From: an uncultured Bacilli bacterium
Lineage (GTDB): Bacteria; Bacillota_I; Bacilli_A; RF39; UBA660
DNA length: 13,605 nucleotides
Reading direction: 5' to 3'
NCBI GenBank assembly: GCA_934162265.1
Contig: CAKPHZ010000031.1
Coordinates: 1-13,605 of the forward strand
Numbering within the stretch: position 1 is the first letter of the stretch; each line of letters starts with the position of its first letter. Below are positions 6,906 through 13,605 of the stretch, one piece after another. The notes below the pieces were generated by a model. The model was not told the DNA's origin. It saw only the letters and a list, made by a program, of their open reading frames with translations, and did no database searches. The translations under genes and the position numbers were made by a program.

Positions 6906-7634
6906 ATGAAAAAAATAATTATCTATTCTTTTATCTTACTATCATTAACAGGATGTAACAAAATAACTAAAGAAACTAATCAAAAAAAAGAAAGTCAGAA
7001 CACAACAATTACCTTAGAAGGAAATGAAACAACCGGATATACCTGGAGTTGCACAGAGGATAATCATTATTTAAAAATAAAAAGTACTTATCAAGAAGAG
7101 GACAAAACTGATGAAAATATGACTGGAGTAGGAGGAAAATACACGATTACTTTAAGTGGATTAAAAGCAGGAAAAACAGAACTTACTTGTCAATATAAAA
7201 GATCTTTTGAAGAAGAAGCAGAAGAAACAAGAACTTATCCTATTAAAATTGATAATACATTAAAAGTAACAGTAGGAAAATATTCTAGTACCAAAAAAGA
7301 AAGTAAAACAGATACAAAAAATAATACACAAAAAGAAAATACAACTACCAAAAAAGAACTTAAAACCTTTACTTTTGATAATGCATATGGAACAGAAACA
7401 ATTGAAGCAGAAGAAGCTCTAACTGCAACAGGAACAGCAGGAGCTAGCAACACAATTTTTTATCTAAAAGATAATCAATTATATTTATATGGACACGGTG
7501 AAGAAGATGAGTTACTAGCAAATGGGGTAGAGAAAATTTATTATAAAACAGCCCAAGCAGAACAAATTACAGTAGTATTAAACAAAAATTCTACCATGAG
7601 TAAAGAAAATAGTTATCTTGAATATGAAAAATAG
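6906..7634 (+). CDS. Lipoprotein with chagasin-like (I42) protease-inhibitor domain
   Basis: A 242-residue protein. An in-frame ATG at 6876 lies inside the ATPase gene. ATG 6906 is chosen because it has AAGGAAA (6892-6898) upstream and starts a proper signal peptide. That peptide is MKKIIIYSF..LSLTGC with the lipobox cysteine at 17, so the protein should be lipid-anchored outside the membrane. Residues 31-124 resemble chagasin/I42 cysteine-protease inhibitors: NETTGYTW (40-47) for the NPTTGYxW loop and GVGG (74-77) for GxGG. The third loop, usually RPW, reads KRSFE (98-102), so binding may be altered. A Lys/Thr/Asn linker (125-150) leads to a C-terminal half (151-242) that I do not recognise. 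It is probably in operon with the Mg2+ pump; the functional link is unclear. The stop lies inside a bidirectional terminator. Confidence 0.75.
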   Translation: MKKIIIYSFILLSLTGCNKITKETNQKKESQNTTITLEGNETTGYTWSCTEDNHYLKIKSTYQEEDKTDENMTGVGGKYTITLSGLKAGKTELTCQYKRSFEEEAEETRTYPIKIDNTLKVTVGKYSSTKKESKTDTKNNTQKENTTTKKELKTFTFDNAYGTETIEAEEALTATGTAGASNTIFYLKDNQLYLYGHGEEDELLANGVEKIYYKTAQAEQITVVLNKNSTMSKENSYLEYEK

Positions 7635-7663
7635 AAATATCATTTTTTGGTATTTCTATTTTT
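7627..7663. terminator. Bidirectional terminator between convergent genes
   Basis: AAAAATAGAAATA (7627-7639) pairs perfectly with TATTTCTATTTTT (7651-7663); an inner T-G and C-G pair extend the stem. Terminal A and T runs allow it to work on both strands. The stops of the lipoprotein gene (7632-7634) and the sirtuin gene (7640-7642) both fall within it. Confidence 0.85.
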
Positions 7664-8377
7664 ATCTAAATATTGAAAAACCTCTTTAATATCCTCGTGA
7701 ATAACTAAATCAGCAACACCATCCATTGGAGTAGTATCTTTATTAATAATAATTAAATGTTTTCCATGAAAATAACGAACAAAAGAAGAAGCTGGATAAA
7801 CCACTAAAGAAGTACCAGCAACAATCAAAACATCTGCCGCTTCAATTTCCTTAATTGCCATATCGATAACATCTTCATCAAGTGGTTCTTCATACAAAAC
7901 AACATCAGGTTTTATTATTCCACCACATTTACAACGAGGAACACCACTTGCAGAAAATACTTCTGAAGCTCTCATCTTAGAACCACAATTCATGCAATAA
8001 TTATTCATAATTGTTCCATGTAATTCAATAACATTTTTACTTCCAGCCTTTTGATGTAACCCATCAATATTCTGCGTAATAATCGCTTTTAATTGATTAT
8101 TCTTTTCTAACTTAGCCAAATACTGATGACAAATATTAGGACTAGCACTTAAACTATTTAAATTCTTTCTATAAAATTGATAAAAATATTCAGTATTTTT
8201 CATAAAAAAAGAATGACTTAATACTTCTTCAGGTGAATATAAAAATTTTTCATGATATAAACCATCAGCACTCCTAAAATCTTTCAAACCACTAGCCGTA
8301 GATACACCAGCACCTCCAAAGAAAACAAGATGTTTAGCTTCATTAATATATTGATCCAATAATTTTAAATTATTCAT
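7640..8377 (-). CDS. NAD-dependent protein deacylase, sirtuin (Sir2) family
   Basis: A 245-residue protein that removes acyl groups from lysines while cleaving NAD+. It is close to the usual 235-250 of bacterial sirtuins. Motifs: FFGGAGVSTASGLKDFRS (19-36) for NAD binding, TQNIDGLH (101-108), catalytic His120 in ELHGT, a zinc ribbon with Cys128, 131, 149 and 151, and GTSLVVYPA (188-196). The frame extends to a TTG at 8389, but ATG 8377 has GGTGA ending 5 bases before it and gives a normal N-terminus. Calling it cobB or srtN would rest on family habit alone, so no symbol is given. It is divergent from dus with its own promoter and convergent with the lipoprotein gene. Ends in TGA. Confidence 0.93.
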   Translation of the reverse strand: MNNLKLLDQYINEAKHLVFFGGAGVSTASGLKDFRSADGLYHEKFLYSPEEVLSHSFFMKNTEYFYQFYRKNLNSLSASPNICHQYLAKLEKNNQLKAIITQNIDGLHQKAGSKNVIELHGTIMNNYCMNCGSKMRASEVFSASGVPRCKCGGIIKPDVVLYEEPLDEDVIDMAIKEIEAADVLIVAGTSLVVYPASSFVRYFHGKHLIIINKDTTPMDGVADLVIHEDIKEVFQYLDKNRNTKK

Positions 8378-8393
8378 TCTTATCACCAAAATA

Positions 8394-8422
8394 ATTGTAA
8401 TACAAAAGCATGATTTTGTTAA
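8394..8422 (-). promoter_or_regulatory. Sigma-A promoter of the sirtuin gene
   Basis: On the minus strand: TTAACA (8417-8422), a 17-base spacer, TACAAT (8394-8399). This is the best-formed promoter in the window, 17 bases before the start codon. Confidence 0.7.
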
Positions 8423-8446
8423 GTATTTTATTTTTTTAAAACTTTA

Positions 8447-8455
8447 TGATAAAAT
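8447..8455 (+). promoter_or_regulatory. Extended -10 (TGATAAAAT) of the dus gene
   Basis: TG at 8447-8448, one base, then TAAAAT (8450-8455), 21 bases before ATG. No good -35. It lies 25 bases from the divergent sirtuin promoter, so the two could interfere. Confidence 0.45.
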
Positions 8456-8476
8456 GTTAAACGAGTAGGTGATATC

Positions 8477-9457
8477 ATGTTTAATATAGGAAATATAGAA
8501 ATAAAAAATAGAATCATTCTAGCACCAATGGCTGGGATATGTAATAGTGCCTTTAGAAAAATTATCAAAGAAATGGGAGTAGGATTAATTTATGCCGAAA
8601 TGGTTAGCGATAAAGCACTTGTCTATTCTAGTAAAAAAACAGAAGATATGCTTTATATGGAAGAATGTGAAAGACCAATCGCTCAACAGATTTTTGGAAG
8701 TGACAAAGAAACATTCGTAGAAGCAGCAAAATTAGTTTATGAAAAAATGCATCCAGATATTATTGATATCAATATGGGATGCCCTGTACCAAAAGTTGCA
8801 ATTAAATCACAAGCAGGTTCTGCCCTGTTAAAAAACCCAAAAAAAGTAAAAGAAATTGTTGAAGCAGTAGTTACCTCAGTACCTATTCCTGTAACAGTAA
8901 AAATCAGAAGTGGTTGGGATGAAAAAAATATCAATGCCATAGAAATTGCTAAAGTTGTAGAAAGTGCTGGTGCTTCTGCTATTACCATTCATGGAAGAAC
9001 TAGAAGTCAAGGTTATTCTGGAAAAGTCGATTATGAGATCATCAAAAAAGTAAAAGAAGCAGTATCTATTCCTGTTATCGGTAATGGGGATATTATTGAT
9101 ATTGAAAGTGCCAAAAAAATGTTTGCAACAGGAGTAGATGCAATTATGATAGGAAGAGGAACTTTAGGCAATCCATGGCTAATTAGAGAATTAGTTTCTT
9201 ACTTTGAAGAAGGTATTGTTCTAGATAAACCAACCAATAAAGAAAGATTAGAAATGTGCTTTCATCACATGGAATATTTAAGCAAAATCAAATGCGAAAA
9301 AGTAACTGTCTTAGAAATGAGAAGTCATATTGCTTGGTATTTAAAAGGACTTCCTGATAGTATTGATACCAAAAATAAGTGCTTTAAAGCAACAACAATT
9401 CAAGAATTAAAAGAAATATTAAATAACTATTTCAACAAATTAGAAAATAGTGTATAA
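8477..9457 (+). CDS. dusB: tRNA-dihydrouridine synthase (DusB-like)
   Basis: A 326-residue flavoenzyme that reduces specific uridines in the tRNA D-loop to dihydrouridine using FMN and NADPH. The length is normal for the family. Motifs: LAPMAGICNSAFR (15-27), YAEMVSDKA (39-47), DINMGCPVPK with the proton-donating Cys102, VKIRSGW (141-147, FMN-contacting Lys142), ITIHGRTRSQGYSG (169-182, His172), VIGNGDI (200-206) and MIGRGTLGNPW (224-234). AGGTGA (8467-8472) lies 4 bases before ATG. It sits directly before lysS, as the orthologue (yacF/dusB) does in Bacillus subtilis, which supports the DusB assignment. A TATAAT overlaps its stop codon (9453-9458) and could give lysS an extra promoter. Confidence 0.92.
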   Translation: MFNIGNIEIKNRIILAPMAGICNSAFRKIIKEMGVGLIYAEMVSDKALVYSSKKTEDMLYMEECERPIAQQIFGSDKETFVEAAKLVYEKMHPDIIDINMGCPVPKVAIKSQAGSALLKNPKKVKEIVEAVVTSVPIPVTVKIRSGWDEKNINAIEIAKVVESAGASAITIHGRTRSQGYSGKVDYEIIKKVKEAVSIPVIGNGDIIDIESAKKMFATGVDAIMIGRGTLGNPWLIRELVSYFEEGIVLDKPTNKERLEMCFHHMEYLSKIKCEKVTVLEMRSHIAWYLKGLPDSIDTKNKCFKATTIQELKEILNNYFNKLENSV

Positions 9458-9526
9458 TAAAACTATATTTTATTTGAGCTTTTTACTAGGCTAAAATAAA
9501 CATAAGTATTTTAAAGAGGTGAAAAA

Positions 9527-10999
9527 ATGGAAGTAGCAAGAAGCGAACAAGAATTAGTAAGAAGAGAAAAATTAGAAAAAATAAAAGAATATTGCAATCC
9601 TTATCCAGAAAAATATGAAGTAACAAATTCAATTAAGGAAGCAAGAGAACTTGTTGATGGAACAGAAAATGTAAAAATAGCAGGAAGAATCATTTTCATG
9701 AGAAAAATGGGAAAATTAAGTTTCTTAAGAATTCGTGATATTGAAGCATCTATCCAAGTTTCTATGCAATTAGATTTAGTTGGAGAAGAAGCTTACAAAT
9801 TTATGAAAACATCAATTGATGTAGGAGATTTTATTGGCGTAAAAGGAGAAATTGTCACTACACAAACAGGAGAAAAAACATTAAGAACTCACGAATTTGA
9901 ATTCTTAGGCAAAGCCTTAAAACCACTACCAGAAAAGTTTCATGGCTTGTCCGATCAAGAATTAAAATATAGAAATCGCTATGTAGATTTAATTATGAAT
10001 GAAGATGCTAGAGAAAGATTTTTATTAAGAAGCAAATTAATTTGGGAAATTAGAAGTTTCTTAAATAATCATGGTTATGTAGAAATAGAAACACCAATTT
10101 TAAATAATAAAGCAAGTGGTGCGATGGCAAAACCATTCAAAACTCATCATAATGCATTAGACATTGATTTATACTTAAGAATTGCTCCAGAAACTTATTT
10201 AAAAAGAGCTATCGTAGGAGGATTTACCAAAGTATTTGAATTTGCTAGATGTTTTAGAAATGAAGGAATGGATACTACCCACTTACAAGACTTTACAATG
10301 CTAGAAGGATATGGTGCTTATTTAAATTATCAAGATAACATGAAATTCTTACAAGAAATGATTCAAACTGTAGTAAAAAATCTATTTGGAAAATTAGAAT
10401 TAACTATTGATGGTGTAACAGTAGATATCAGTGGAGATTGGGAAAGCATTTCCATGAGAGATTTAATCTTAAAATATACCCCAATTGATATCTATGAATA
10501 TGATACTAAAGAAAAACTATTAGAAAAAATAAAGCAAGAAAAAATTGAAATCGATAGTGAAACACCACTAGAAAATTTAGGATATGGTAACTTAGTAGAC
10601 CAACTTTACAAAAAAGTAGCTCGTCCTCATGTAGTAAAACCATGTTTCTTAACCAAACATCCAATCAGTCTATCTCCACTTGCTCGTGCAAATGATGATA
10701 ATCCAAACCTTACCGATAGATTCCAACTAATTATCAATGGTGCAGAAATTATCAATGCTTACTCTGAATTAGTTGATCCTATTGAACAAGAAAAAAGATT
10801 AGAAGAACAAGCTAAACTAAAAAATAACGGCGATGAAGAAGCCATGATGATGGATAGAGATTACATTGGCGCTATGGAATATGGAATGCCACCAATTAGT
10901 GGATGGGGAATAGGAATAGATAGATTAGTTCAAATTCTAACTGATGCTGAAAATATTAAAGACTGTGTTTTATTCCCGTTAATGAAACCAGAAGAATAA
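9527..10999 (+). CDS. lysS: Lysyl-tRNA synthetase, class II
   Basis: A 490-residue enzyme that charges tRNA-Lys, normal in length for bacterial LysRS. The OB-fold anticodon-binding domain covers about 48-130 (IAGRIIFMRKMGKLSFLRIRD region). Motif 1 is around HGYVEIETP (182-190). Motif 2 is FEFARCFRNEGMD..HLQDFTMLE (237-260). Motif 3 is GWGIGIDRLVQIL (459-471). The segment after RNEG reads THLQDFT instead of the more common RHNPEFT; I believe this variant occurs in a subset of LysRS proteins. AGAGGTGA (9515-9522) lies 4 bases upstream of ATG. It follows dus by 69 bases, probably in the same transcript, and ends before a strong terminator. No T-box leader is present in the gap. Confidence 0.95.
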   Translation: MEVARSEQELVRREKLEKIKEYCNPYPEKYEVTNSIKEARELVDGTENVKIAGRIIFMRKMGKLSFLRIRDIEASIQVSMQLDLVGEEAYKFMKTSIDVGDFIGVKGEIVTTQTGEKTLRTHEFEFLGKALKPLPEKFHGLSDQELKYRNRYVDLIMNEDARERFLLRSKLIWEIRSFLNNHGYVEIETPILNNKASGAMAKPFKTHHNALDIDLYLRIAPETYLKRAIVGGFTKVFEFARCFRNEGMDTTHLQDFTMLEGYGAYLNYQDNMKFLQEMIQTVVKNLFGKLELTIDGVTVDISGDWESISMRDLILKYTPIDIYEYDTKEKLLEKIKQEKIEIDSETPLENLGYGNLVDQLYKKVARPHVVKPCFLTKHPISLSPLARANDDNPNLTDRFQLIINGAEIINAYSELVDPIEQEKRLEEQAKLKNNGDEEAMMMDRDYIGAMEYGMPPISGWGIGIDRLVQILTDAENIKDCVLFPLMKPEE

Positions 11000-11010
11000 T
11001 AAAAACTTAA

Positions 11011-11065
11011 AATACTTCATTAGAAAAATCCAAGTTAAAGGAATATTCTAGTGAAGTATTTTTTT
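11011..11065 (+). terminator. Rho-independent terminator of the dus-lysS operon
   Basis: AATACTTCATTAGAA (11011-11025) pairs with TTCTAGTGAAGTATT (11046-11060) with one T-G wobble, then a run of seven T. The apical part may add a short TCC/GGA stem. Confidence 0.85.
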
Positions 11066-11095
11066 CAAAAAAACCAATTAATTTCTAGATAACTA

Positions 11096-11123
11096 TTGCT
11101 ATTTCTTTTAAAATGTGTATAAT
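11096..11123 (+). promoter_or_regulatory. Sigma-A promoter of the M15 peptidase gene
   Basis: TTGCTA (11096-11101), a 16-base spacer, TATAAT (11118-11123) preceded by TGTG. It lies 25 bases before the start codon, after the lysS terminator. Confidence 0.6.
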
Positions 11124-11148
11124 AGTAGGACAAAAAGGGGGAATACCA

Positions 11149-12951
11149 ATGAAACAATATATCAAATATATTATATTATTTATTATTTTAGTTTTTATTG
11201 GAATAATTGGAATTAATCTTTATAACAACAACCAAAACTTTCAAGGAGCAACAAAAAATACTACCAATACTACAGCTAACCAAAATAAAAGTAATAACTC
11301 TTCCAATAGTAGTGCCAAAACAGAAAAAAAAGAAGATACCAAAGTAGAAATTGAAAAGAAAGAGGAAACAAAAAAAGAAGATACTACAAATACAACTTCT
11401 TCACCAAAAAACAATTCATCAAAATCAGAAACTACAGCAACACCTTCTACTCAACAATCATCTACGTCAACTAGCAGTTCAACAGGATCTTCCTCATCCC
11501 AAAATAGTTCAAGTAATACAAGTAGTCAATCTACCAACAATAATACAAACACTACACCAAGTAGTAATAGTGGTTATAATATTCTAGATGTCGAAACAAC
11601 TACCAATACTAATACTACATCATCGACAAATAAGAGTTCTTCTAATCAGTCAATATCTACATACAACAGCACAGATAATCCAACCATTGATGTATCTGCT
11701 AAAAATCAAAAAAGTAACAATAATTGGTCTGAAAATGATAACATTATTGATATAGAAATAGATAATTCATCAGCAAATAAAAGTTCAAGTAATAAGAGCT
11801 CTACTAACAGTAGTACAAGTAGTTCAAACAAAAAAGGTTCTATTAGCAGTAATTCAACAACAAAAAACTCTAATTCAACAACATCATCAAACGATAAAGT
11901 AAATTCAAATAATAATTCATCTAGTGCAAATAATAATCAAAATAAAAGCTCTTCTAATACTAAAAATACAAAAACTACAACCACTACATCAACTACACAA
12001 ACAACAATAAAAGATGGAAGTATCATTGGTGCAACTGGATATGGTGCAGTTCCTTCAATGAATATATTAAGAACAAAACCATCATCTACTGCAACAGCAA
12101 TAACAAGAATAGAATTAAATAAACCTTTCCAAATTTTAGGAAAAAGTAATGATGGAAATTGGTGGAAAGTAAAATATAATGGAAAATATGGATATGTAGA
12201 TAATAATTATTGTTTAATCAATTTACCAGATTATATTCCAAGTATTAACTATTATATGGTAGAAGCCATAAAAAATAATAGTGTTTCATCAGGAGTAAAA
12301 CTATCTATTTATGGAAAAAAATTATATACAGCAGGAAAGGTTTACAATCCAAGATTAGAAAGAAACGAATATATTGTTCCCGTAACATATAGTTTTGCGA
12401 AGAAAATACTAAAAGCTCAGACACTTGCTTTAAAAGATGGATATTCATTAAAAATTTATGATGCTTATCGACCAACAAGTGTTGCCAAACAAATGAGAGA
12501 TTCATTAGCAGCACTTTATAACAGTAATGCTACAGTAAGAAGAAATATTAACTATAGCTACGAAAATGGTAACACTTATGAGTGGGGACAAGGTTGGTTT
12601 ATTGCACAAAATTTATCTGCCCATAGTCTAGCATCTGCTATTGATGTAAGCTTGACAAAAAAAGGCGAAACGAAAAGTTTAAAAATGCCATCTAGAATAA
12701 ATGAATTAAGCACAAAATCTATTAAATATAAATATGGAGTAATTGGACAAAATACAGTACGTAATGATTTATATAGTAGCAACATGACACCGGCAGCCAA
12801 AAAATTGGATGCATATATGATGAATTCTGGTTTAACTAGTTTAGCATCTGAATGGTGGCATTTCCAAGATAATATATCATATAGTAGAATGAAAAACTAT
12901 GTTCCAAATGGGTTAGATTTTCAACCAACAACAATAGTAAGTACAAAATAA
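11149..12951 (+). CDS. Membrane-anchored M15 peptidase (VanX/VanY-like) with Ser/Thr/Asn linker and SH3 domain
   Basis: A 600-residue protein. ATG 11149 has AAGGGGG (11135-11141) 7 bases upstream; the longer frame from 11113 would overlap the -10 box. A membrane anchor (about 5-24) leads to about 260 residues of Ser/Thr/Asn/Lys low-complexity sequence (30-288). An SH3b-like domain (about 300-355; NILRTKPS, then GNWWKVKYNGKYGYV) probably binds cell wall. The C-terminal M15 zinc peptidase domain (about 366-580) has YDAYRPTS with Arg441, SAHSLASAIDV (His492, Asp499) and SEWWHF (Glu568, His571). These match the D-Ala-D-Ala dipeptidase/carboxypeptidase signature SxHxxGxAxD...ExWH, with Ala in place of the usual Gly at 495. 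It probably trims peptidoglycan stem peptides outside the cell. No van genes are nearby, so vancomycin resistance is not implied. Confidence 0.88.
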   Translation: MKQYIKYIILFIILVFIGIIGINLYNNNQNFQGATKNTTNTTANQNKSNNSSNSSAKTEKKEDTKVEIEKKEETKKEDTTNTTSSPKNNSSKSETTATPSTQQSSTSTSSSTGSSSSQNSSSNTSSQSTNNNTNTTPSSNSGYNILDVETTTNTNTTSSTNKSSSNQSISTYNSTDNPTIDVSAKNQKSNNNWSENDNIIDIEIDNSSANKSSSNKSSTNSSTSSSNKKGSISSNSTTKNSNSTTSSNDKVNSNNNSSSANNNQNKSSSNTKNTKTTTTTSTTQTTIKDGSIIGATGYGAVPSMNILRTKPSSTATAITRIELNKPFQILGKSNDGNWWKVKYNGKYGYVDNNYCLINLPDYIPSINYYMVEAIKNNSVSSGVKLSIYGKKLYTAGKVYNPRLERNEYIVPVTYSFAKKILKAQTLALKDGYSLKIYDAYRPTSVAKQMRDSLAALYNSNATVRRNINYSYENGNTYEWGQGWFIAQNLSAHSLASAIDVSLTKKGETKSLKMPSRINELSTKSIKYKYGVIGQNTVRNDLYSSNMTPAAKKLDAYMMNSGLTSLASEWWHFQDNISYSRMKNYVPNGLDFQPTTIVSTK

Positions 12952-12989
12952 AAAGAATGTTTTCTAGTATTTAAGAAAACATTCTTTTT
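12951..12989. terminator. Strong terminator after the M15 peptidase gene, probably bidirectional
   Basis: Bases 12951-12965 pair perfectly over 15 bp with 12974-12988 (AAAGAATGTTTTCT / AGAAAACATTCTTT core) around an 8-base loop, with A and T tracts at the two ends. The stem starts on the last base of the stop codon. It would also stop minus-strand transcripts from the pseudogene. Confidence 0.88.
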
Positions 12990-13036
12990 AAAATCTTATT
13001 AATTTTTTTCTACCATTTTGGATATTGTTAAAATGA

Positions 13037-13327
13037 TTAACTATTTTTAATCCATGCTTTAAAAATTTCATCAAGGTTATATTCAAATGTAAAAAAATAA
13101 ATCTTCTGTAATTAACATATCATAAGTAATATTTTAATAGATAAATTTATTTCCACCAAAACGATTAAAATTAAATTTTTCTTCCCTAAAATAACAAAAT
13201 CTAAATCTTTAGGTTTATTTGCCAAAATTAAATCTCTGATTTCTCCTCCAATAAGAAAAATAGGAGCAATCGAAGTAATAGAATAAACAATAGGGAAATG
13301 ATGATTAATATAATTTTTAATTCTCAT
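13037..13327 (-). pseudogene. Decayed nucleotidyltransferase (poly(A) polymerase / CCA-enzyme head-like)
   Basis: Starting at ATG 13327 the minus strand reads FLIGGEIRDLILANKPKDLD then FVILGKKN, the GG..RD....P.D.DFV motif of the Pol-beta-like head domain of CCA-adding enzymes and poly(A) polymerases. Near 13170-13183 the family-like reading shifts frame and continues as EKFNFNRFGGNKFIY, an in-frame TAA (13134-13136), then NITYDMLITEDLFFYI and TGA (13083-13085). Near 13087 a further shift gives FEYNLDEIFKAWIKNS and a stop at 13037-13039. Two shifts plus a stop, with sensible protein in between, mark a broken gene of once at least 100 residues. There is no ribosome site before ATG 13327. Real CCA enzymes are about 400 residues, so this was a small stand-alone relative or a heavily shortened gene. 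Confidence 0.65.
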
Positions 13328-13541
13328 CTTCAAACTTAAATCATAAGAAAATAATATAATCTAAATAATAAAAAAAAGACCATCCATATTTTTGGGAATT
13401 AGTCATATATAAATTCGAACAAATCGAGTAAAATCACTATGGAGCGGGTGTCGTAGATATCTACAACTTTCTCTAGTGATATGATAAATATCATTCACTA
13501 TCAATAATGTACCATAAATTTAATTAAACGTTGAATTCTAA
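13328..13541. other. Non-coding stretch with a cluster of palindromes (13433-13500)
   Basis: No gene is seen here. Within it, GTAGATATCTAC (13453-13464) is a perfect palindrome; ATCACTA (13433-13439) can pair with TAGTGAT (13474-13480) to enclose it; and TAGTGA-T-ATGATA (13474-13486) pairs with TATCATTCACTA (13489-13500), leaving one bulged T. TAGTGA can therefore join either the left or the right partner. The segment 13441-13453 (GGAGCGGGTGTCG) is unusually GC-rich for this window. Confidence 0.5.
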
Positions 13542-13605
13542 ATAAAGTGCACAATTAAGTGCATTACGACCCAAAATGTGTATTTTCATAAGAAAATGCA
13601 CATTT
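13542..13605. repeat. Right-edge paired-hairpin repeat, inverted copy of 1-64
   Basis: TGCAC (13548-13552) pairs with GTGCA (13559-13563). Bases 13574-13587 pair with 13592-13605 around ATAA over 14 bp, with a single T-G wobble. The order of the two hairpins is reversed relative to the left edge, as expected of an inverted copy. The outer stem carries T-A where the left copy has A-T at the matching pair, a change that preserves pairing. The repeat ends exactly at the window's last base. Confidence 0.75.

Noticed and set aside
136..7634. The chagasin-like lipoprotein as inhibitor of the papain-like domain of the first gene
   Set aside because: Topology places the papain-like domain in the cytoplasm and the lipoprotein outside, and the genes are 5 kb apart in different operons.
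9458..9526. T-box leader before lysS
   Set aside because: The gap is only 69 bases with no T-box sequence or terminator hairpin.
11351..11587. Separate Gln/His-rich small protein in another frame of the peptidase linker
   Set aside because: It is a frame shadow of the Ser/Thr/Asn repeats with no ribosome site of its own.
11149..12951. Vancomycin-resistance gene (vanX/vanY)
   Set aside because: The catalytic motifs fit the family, but no vanH/vanA/vanR/vanS genes are nearby, and the SH3 domain plus long linker suit a wall-remodelling enzyme.
1..13605. Window as a complete transposon or linear plasmid with terminal inverted repeats
   Set aside because: It carries lysS, dus and a P-type ATPase, and no transposase, integrase or replication gene. 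The repeats are imperfect and contain internal hairpins. A dispersed repeat at both edges is simpler.

Overview
This 13.6-kb window is very AT-rich, with roughly 70% A+T by eye. It most resembles a low-GC Bacillota genome of the Bacilli / Mollicutes-like kind, such as uncultured gut lineages. Supporting signs are strong AGGAGG or AGGTGA ribosome binding sites, TATAAT/TACAAT -10 boxes often preceded by TG, short hairpin-plus-T terminators, AGA-dominated arginine codons, and a dus-lysS gene order also found in Bacillus. TGA is used as a stop (methyltransferase and sirtuin genes) and the long genes carry no internal TGA, so the genetic code is standard rather than Mycoplasma-type. A CotD-like coat protein gene hints that the lineage makes, or once made, spores. 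No tRNA, rRNA, CRISPR array or transposase was seen.

Layout, left to right. The window opens with a paired-hairpin repeat (1-64). An operon follows: a membrane protein with an HdeD-like part fused to a possible permuted papain-like domain, then a SAM methyltransferase. Next come three separately expressed genes: a CotD-like coat protein, an unrecognised 145-residue protein and an orphan Dam-type adenine methyltransferase. An MgtA-type Mg2+ P-type ATPase lies upstream of, and probably in operon with, a chagasin-like (I42) lipoprotein. A sirtuin gene runs convergently into that lipoprotein and shares a bidirectional terminator with it. Divergent from the sirtuin are tRNA-dihydrouridine synthase and lysyl-tRNA synthetase. 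The last intact gene encodes a membrane-anchored VanX/VanY-like M15 peptidase with a long Ser/Thr/Asn linker and an SH3 domain.

The final 650 bases hold no intact gene. They contain a terminator, a decayed nucleotidyltransferase pseudogene on the minus strand, a cluster of nested palindromes, and an inverted copy of the opening hairpin repeat ending on the last base. The window is thus bounded on both edges by a 63-bp imperfect inverted repeat (49/63 identical, ungapped). Because the cargo is largely chromosomal housekeeping, I read these as copies of a dispersed repeat at contig or inversion boundaries rather than ends of a transposon.

The genes do not form one pathway. Themes are translation (dus, lysS), the cell envelope (M15 peptidase, lipoprotein, HdeD-like protein), magnesium uptake, and protein or DNA modification (sirtuin, Dam). 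The most interesting points are the edge repeats with compensatory changes, the HdeD/papain-like fusion, altered membrane residues in the Mg2+ pump, the chagasin-like lipoprotein with an unrecognised C-terminal half, repeated short motifs in the peptidase linker, and the structured DNA at 13433-13500.
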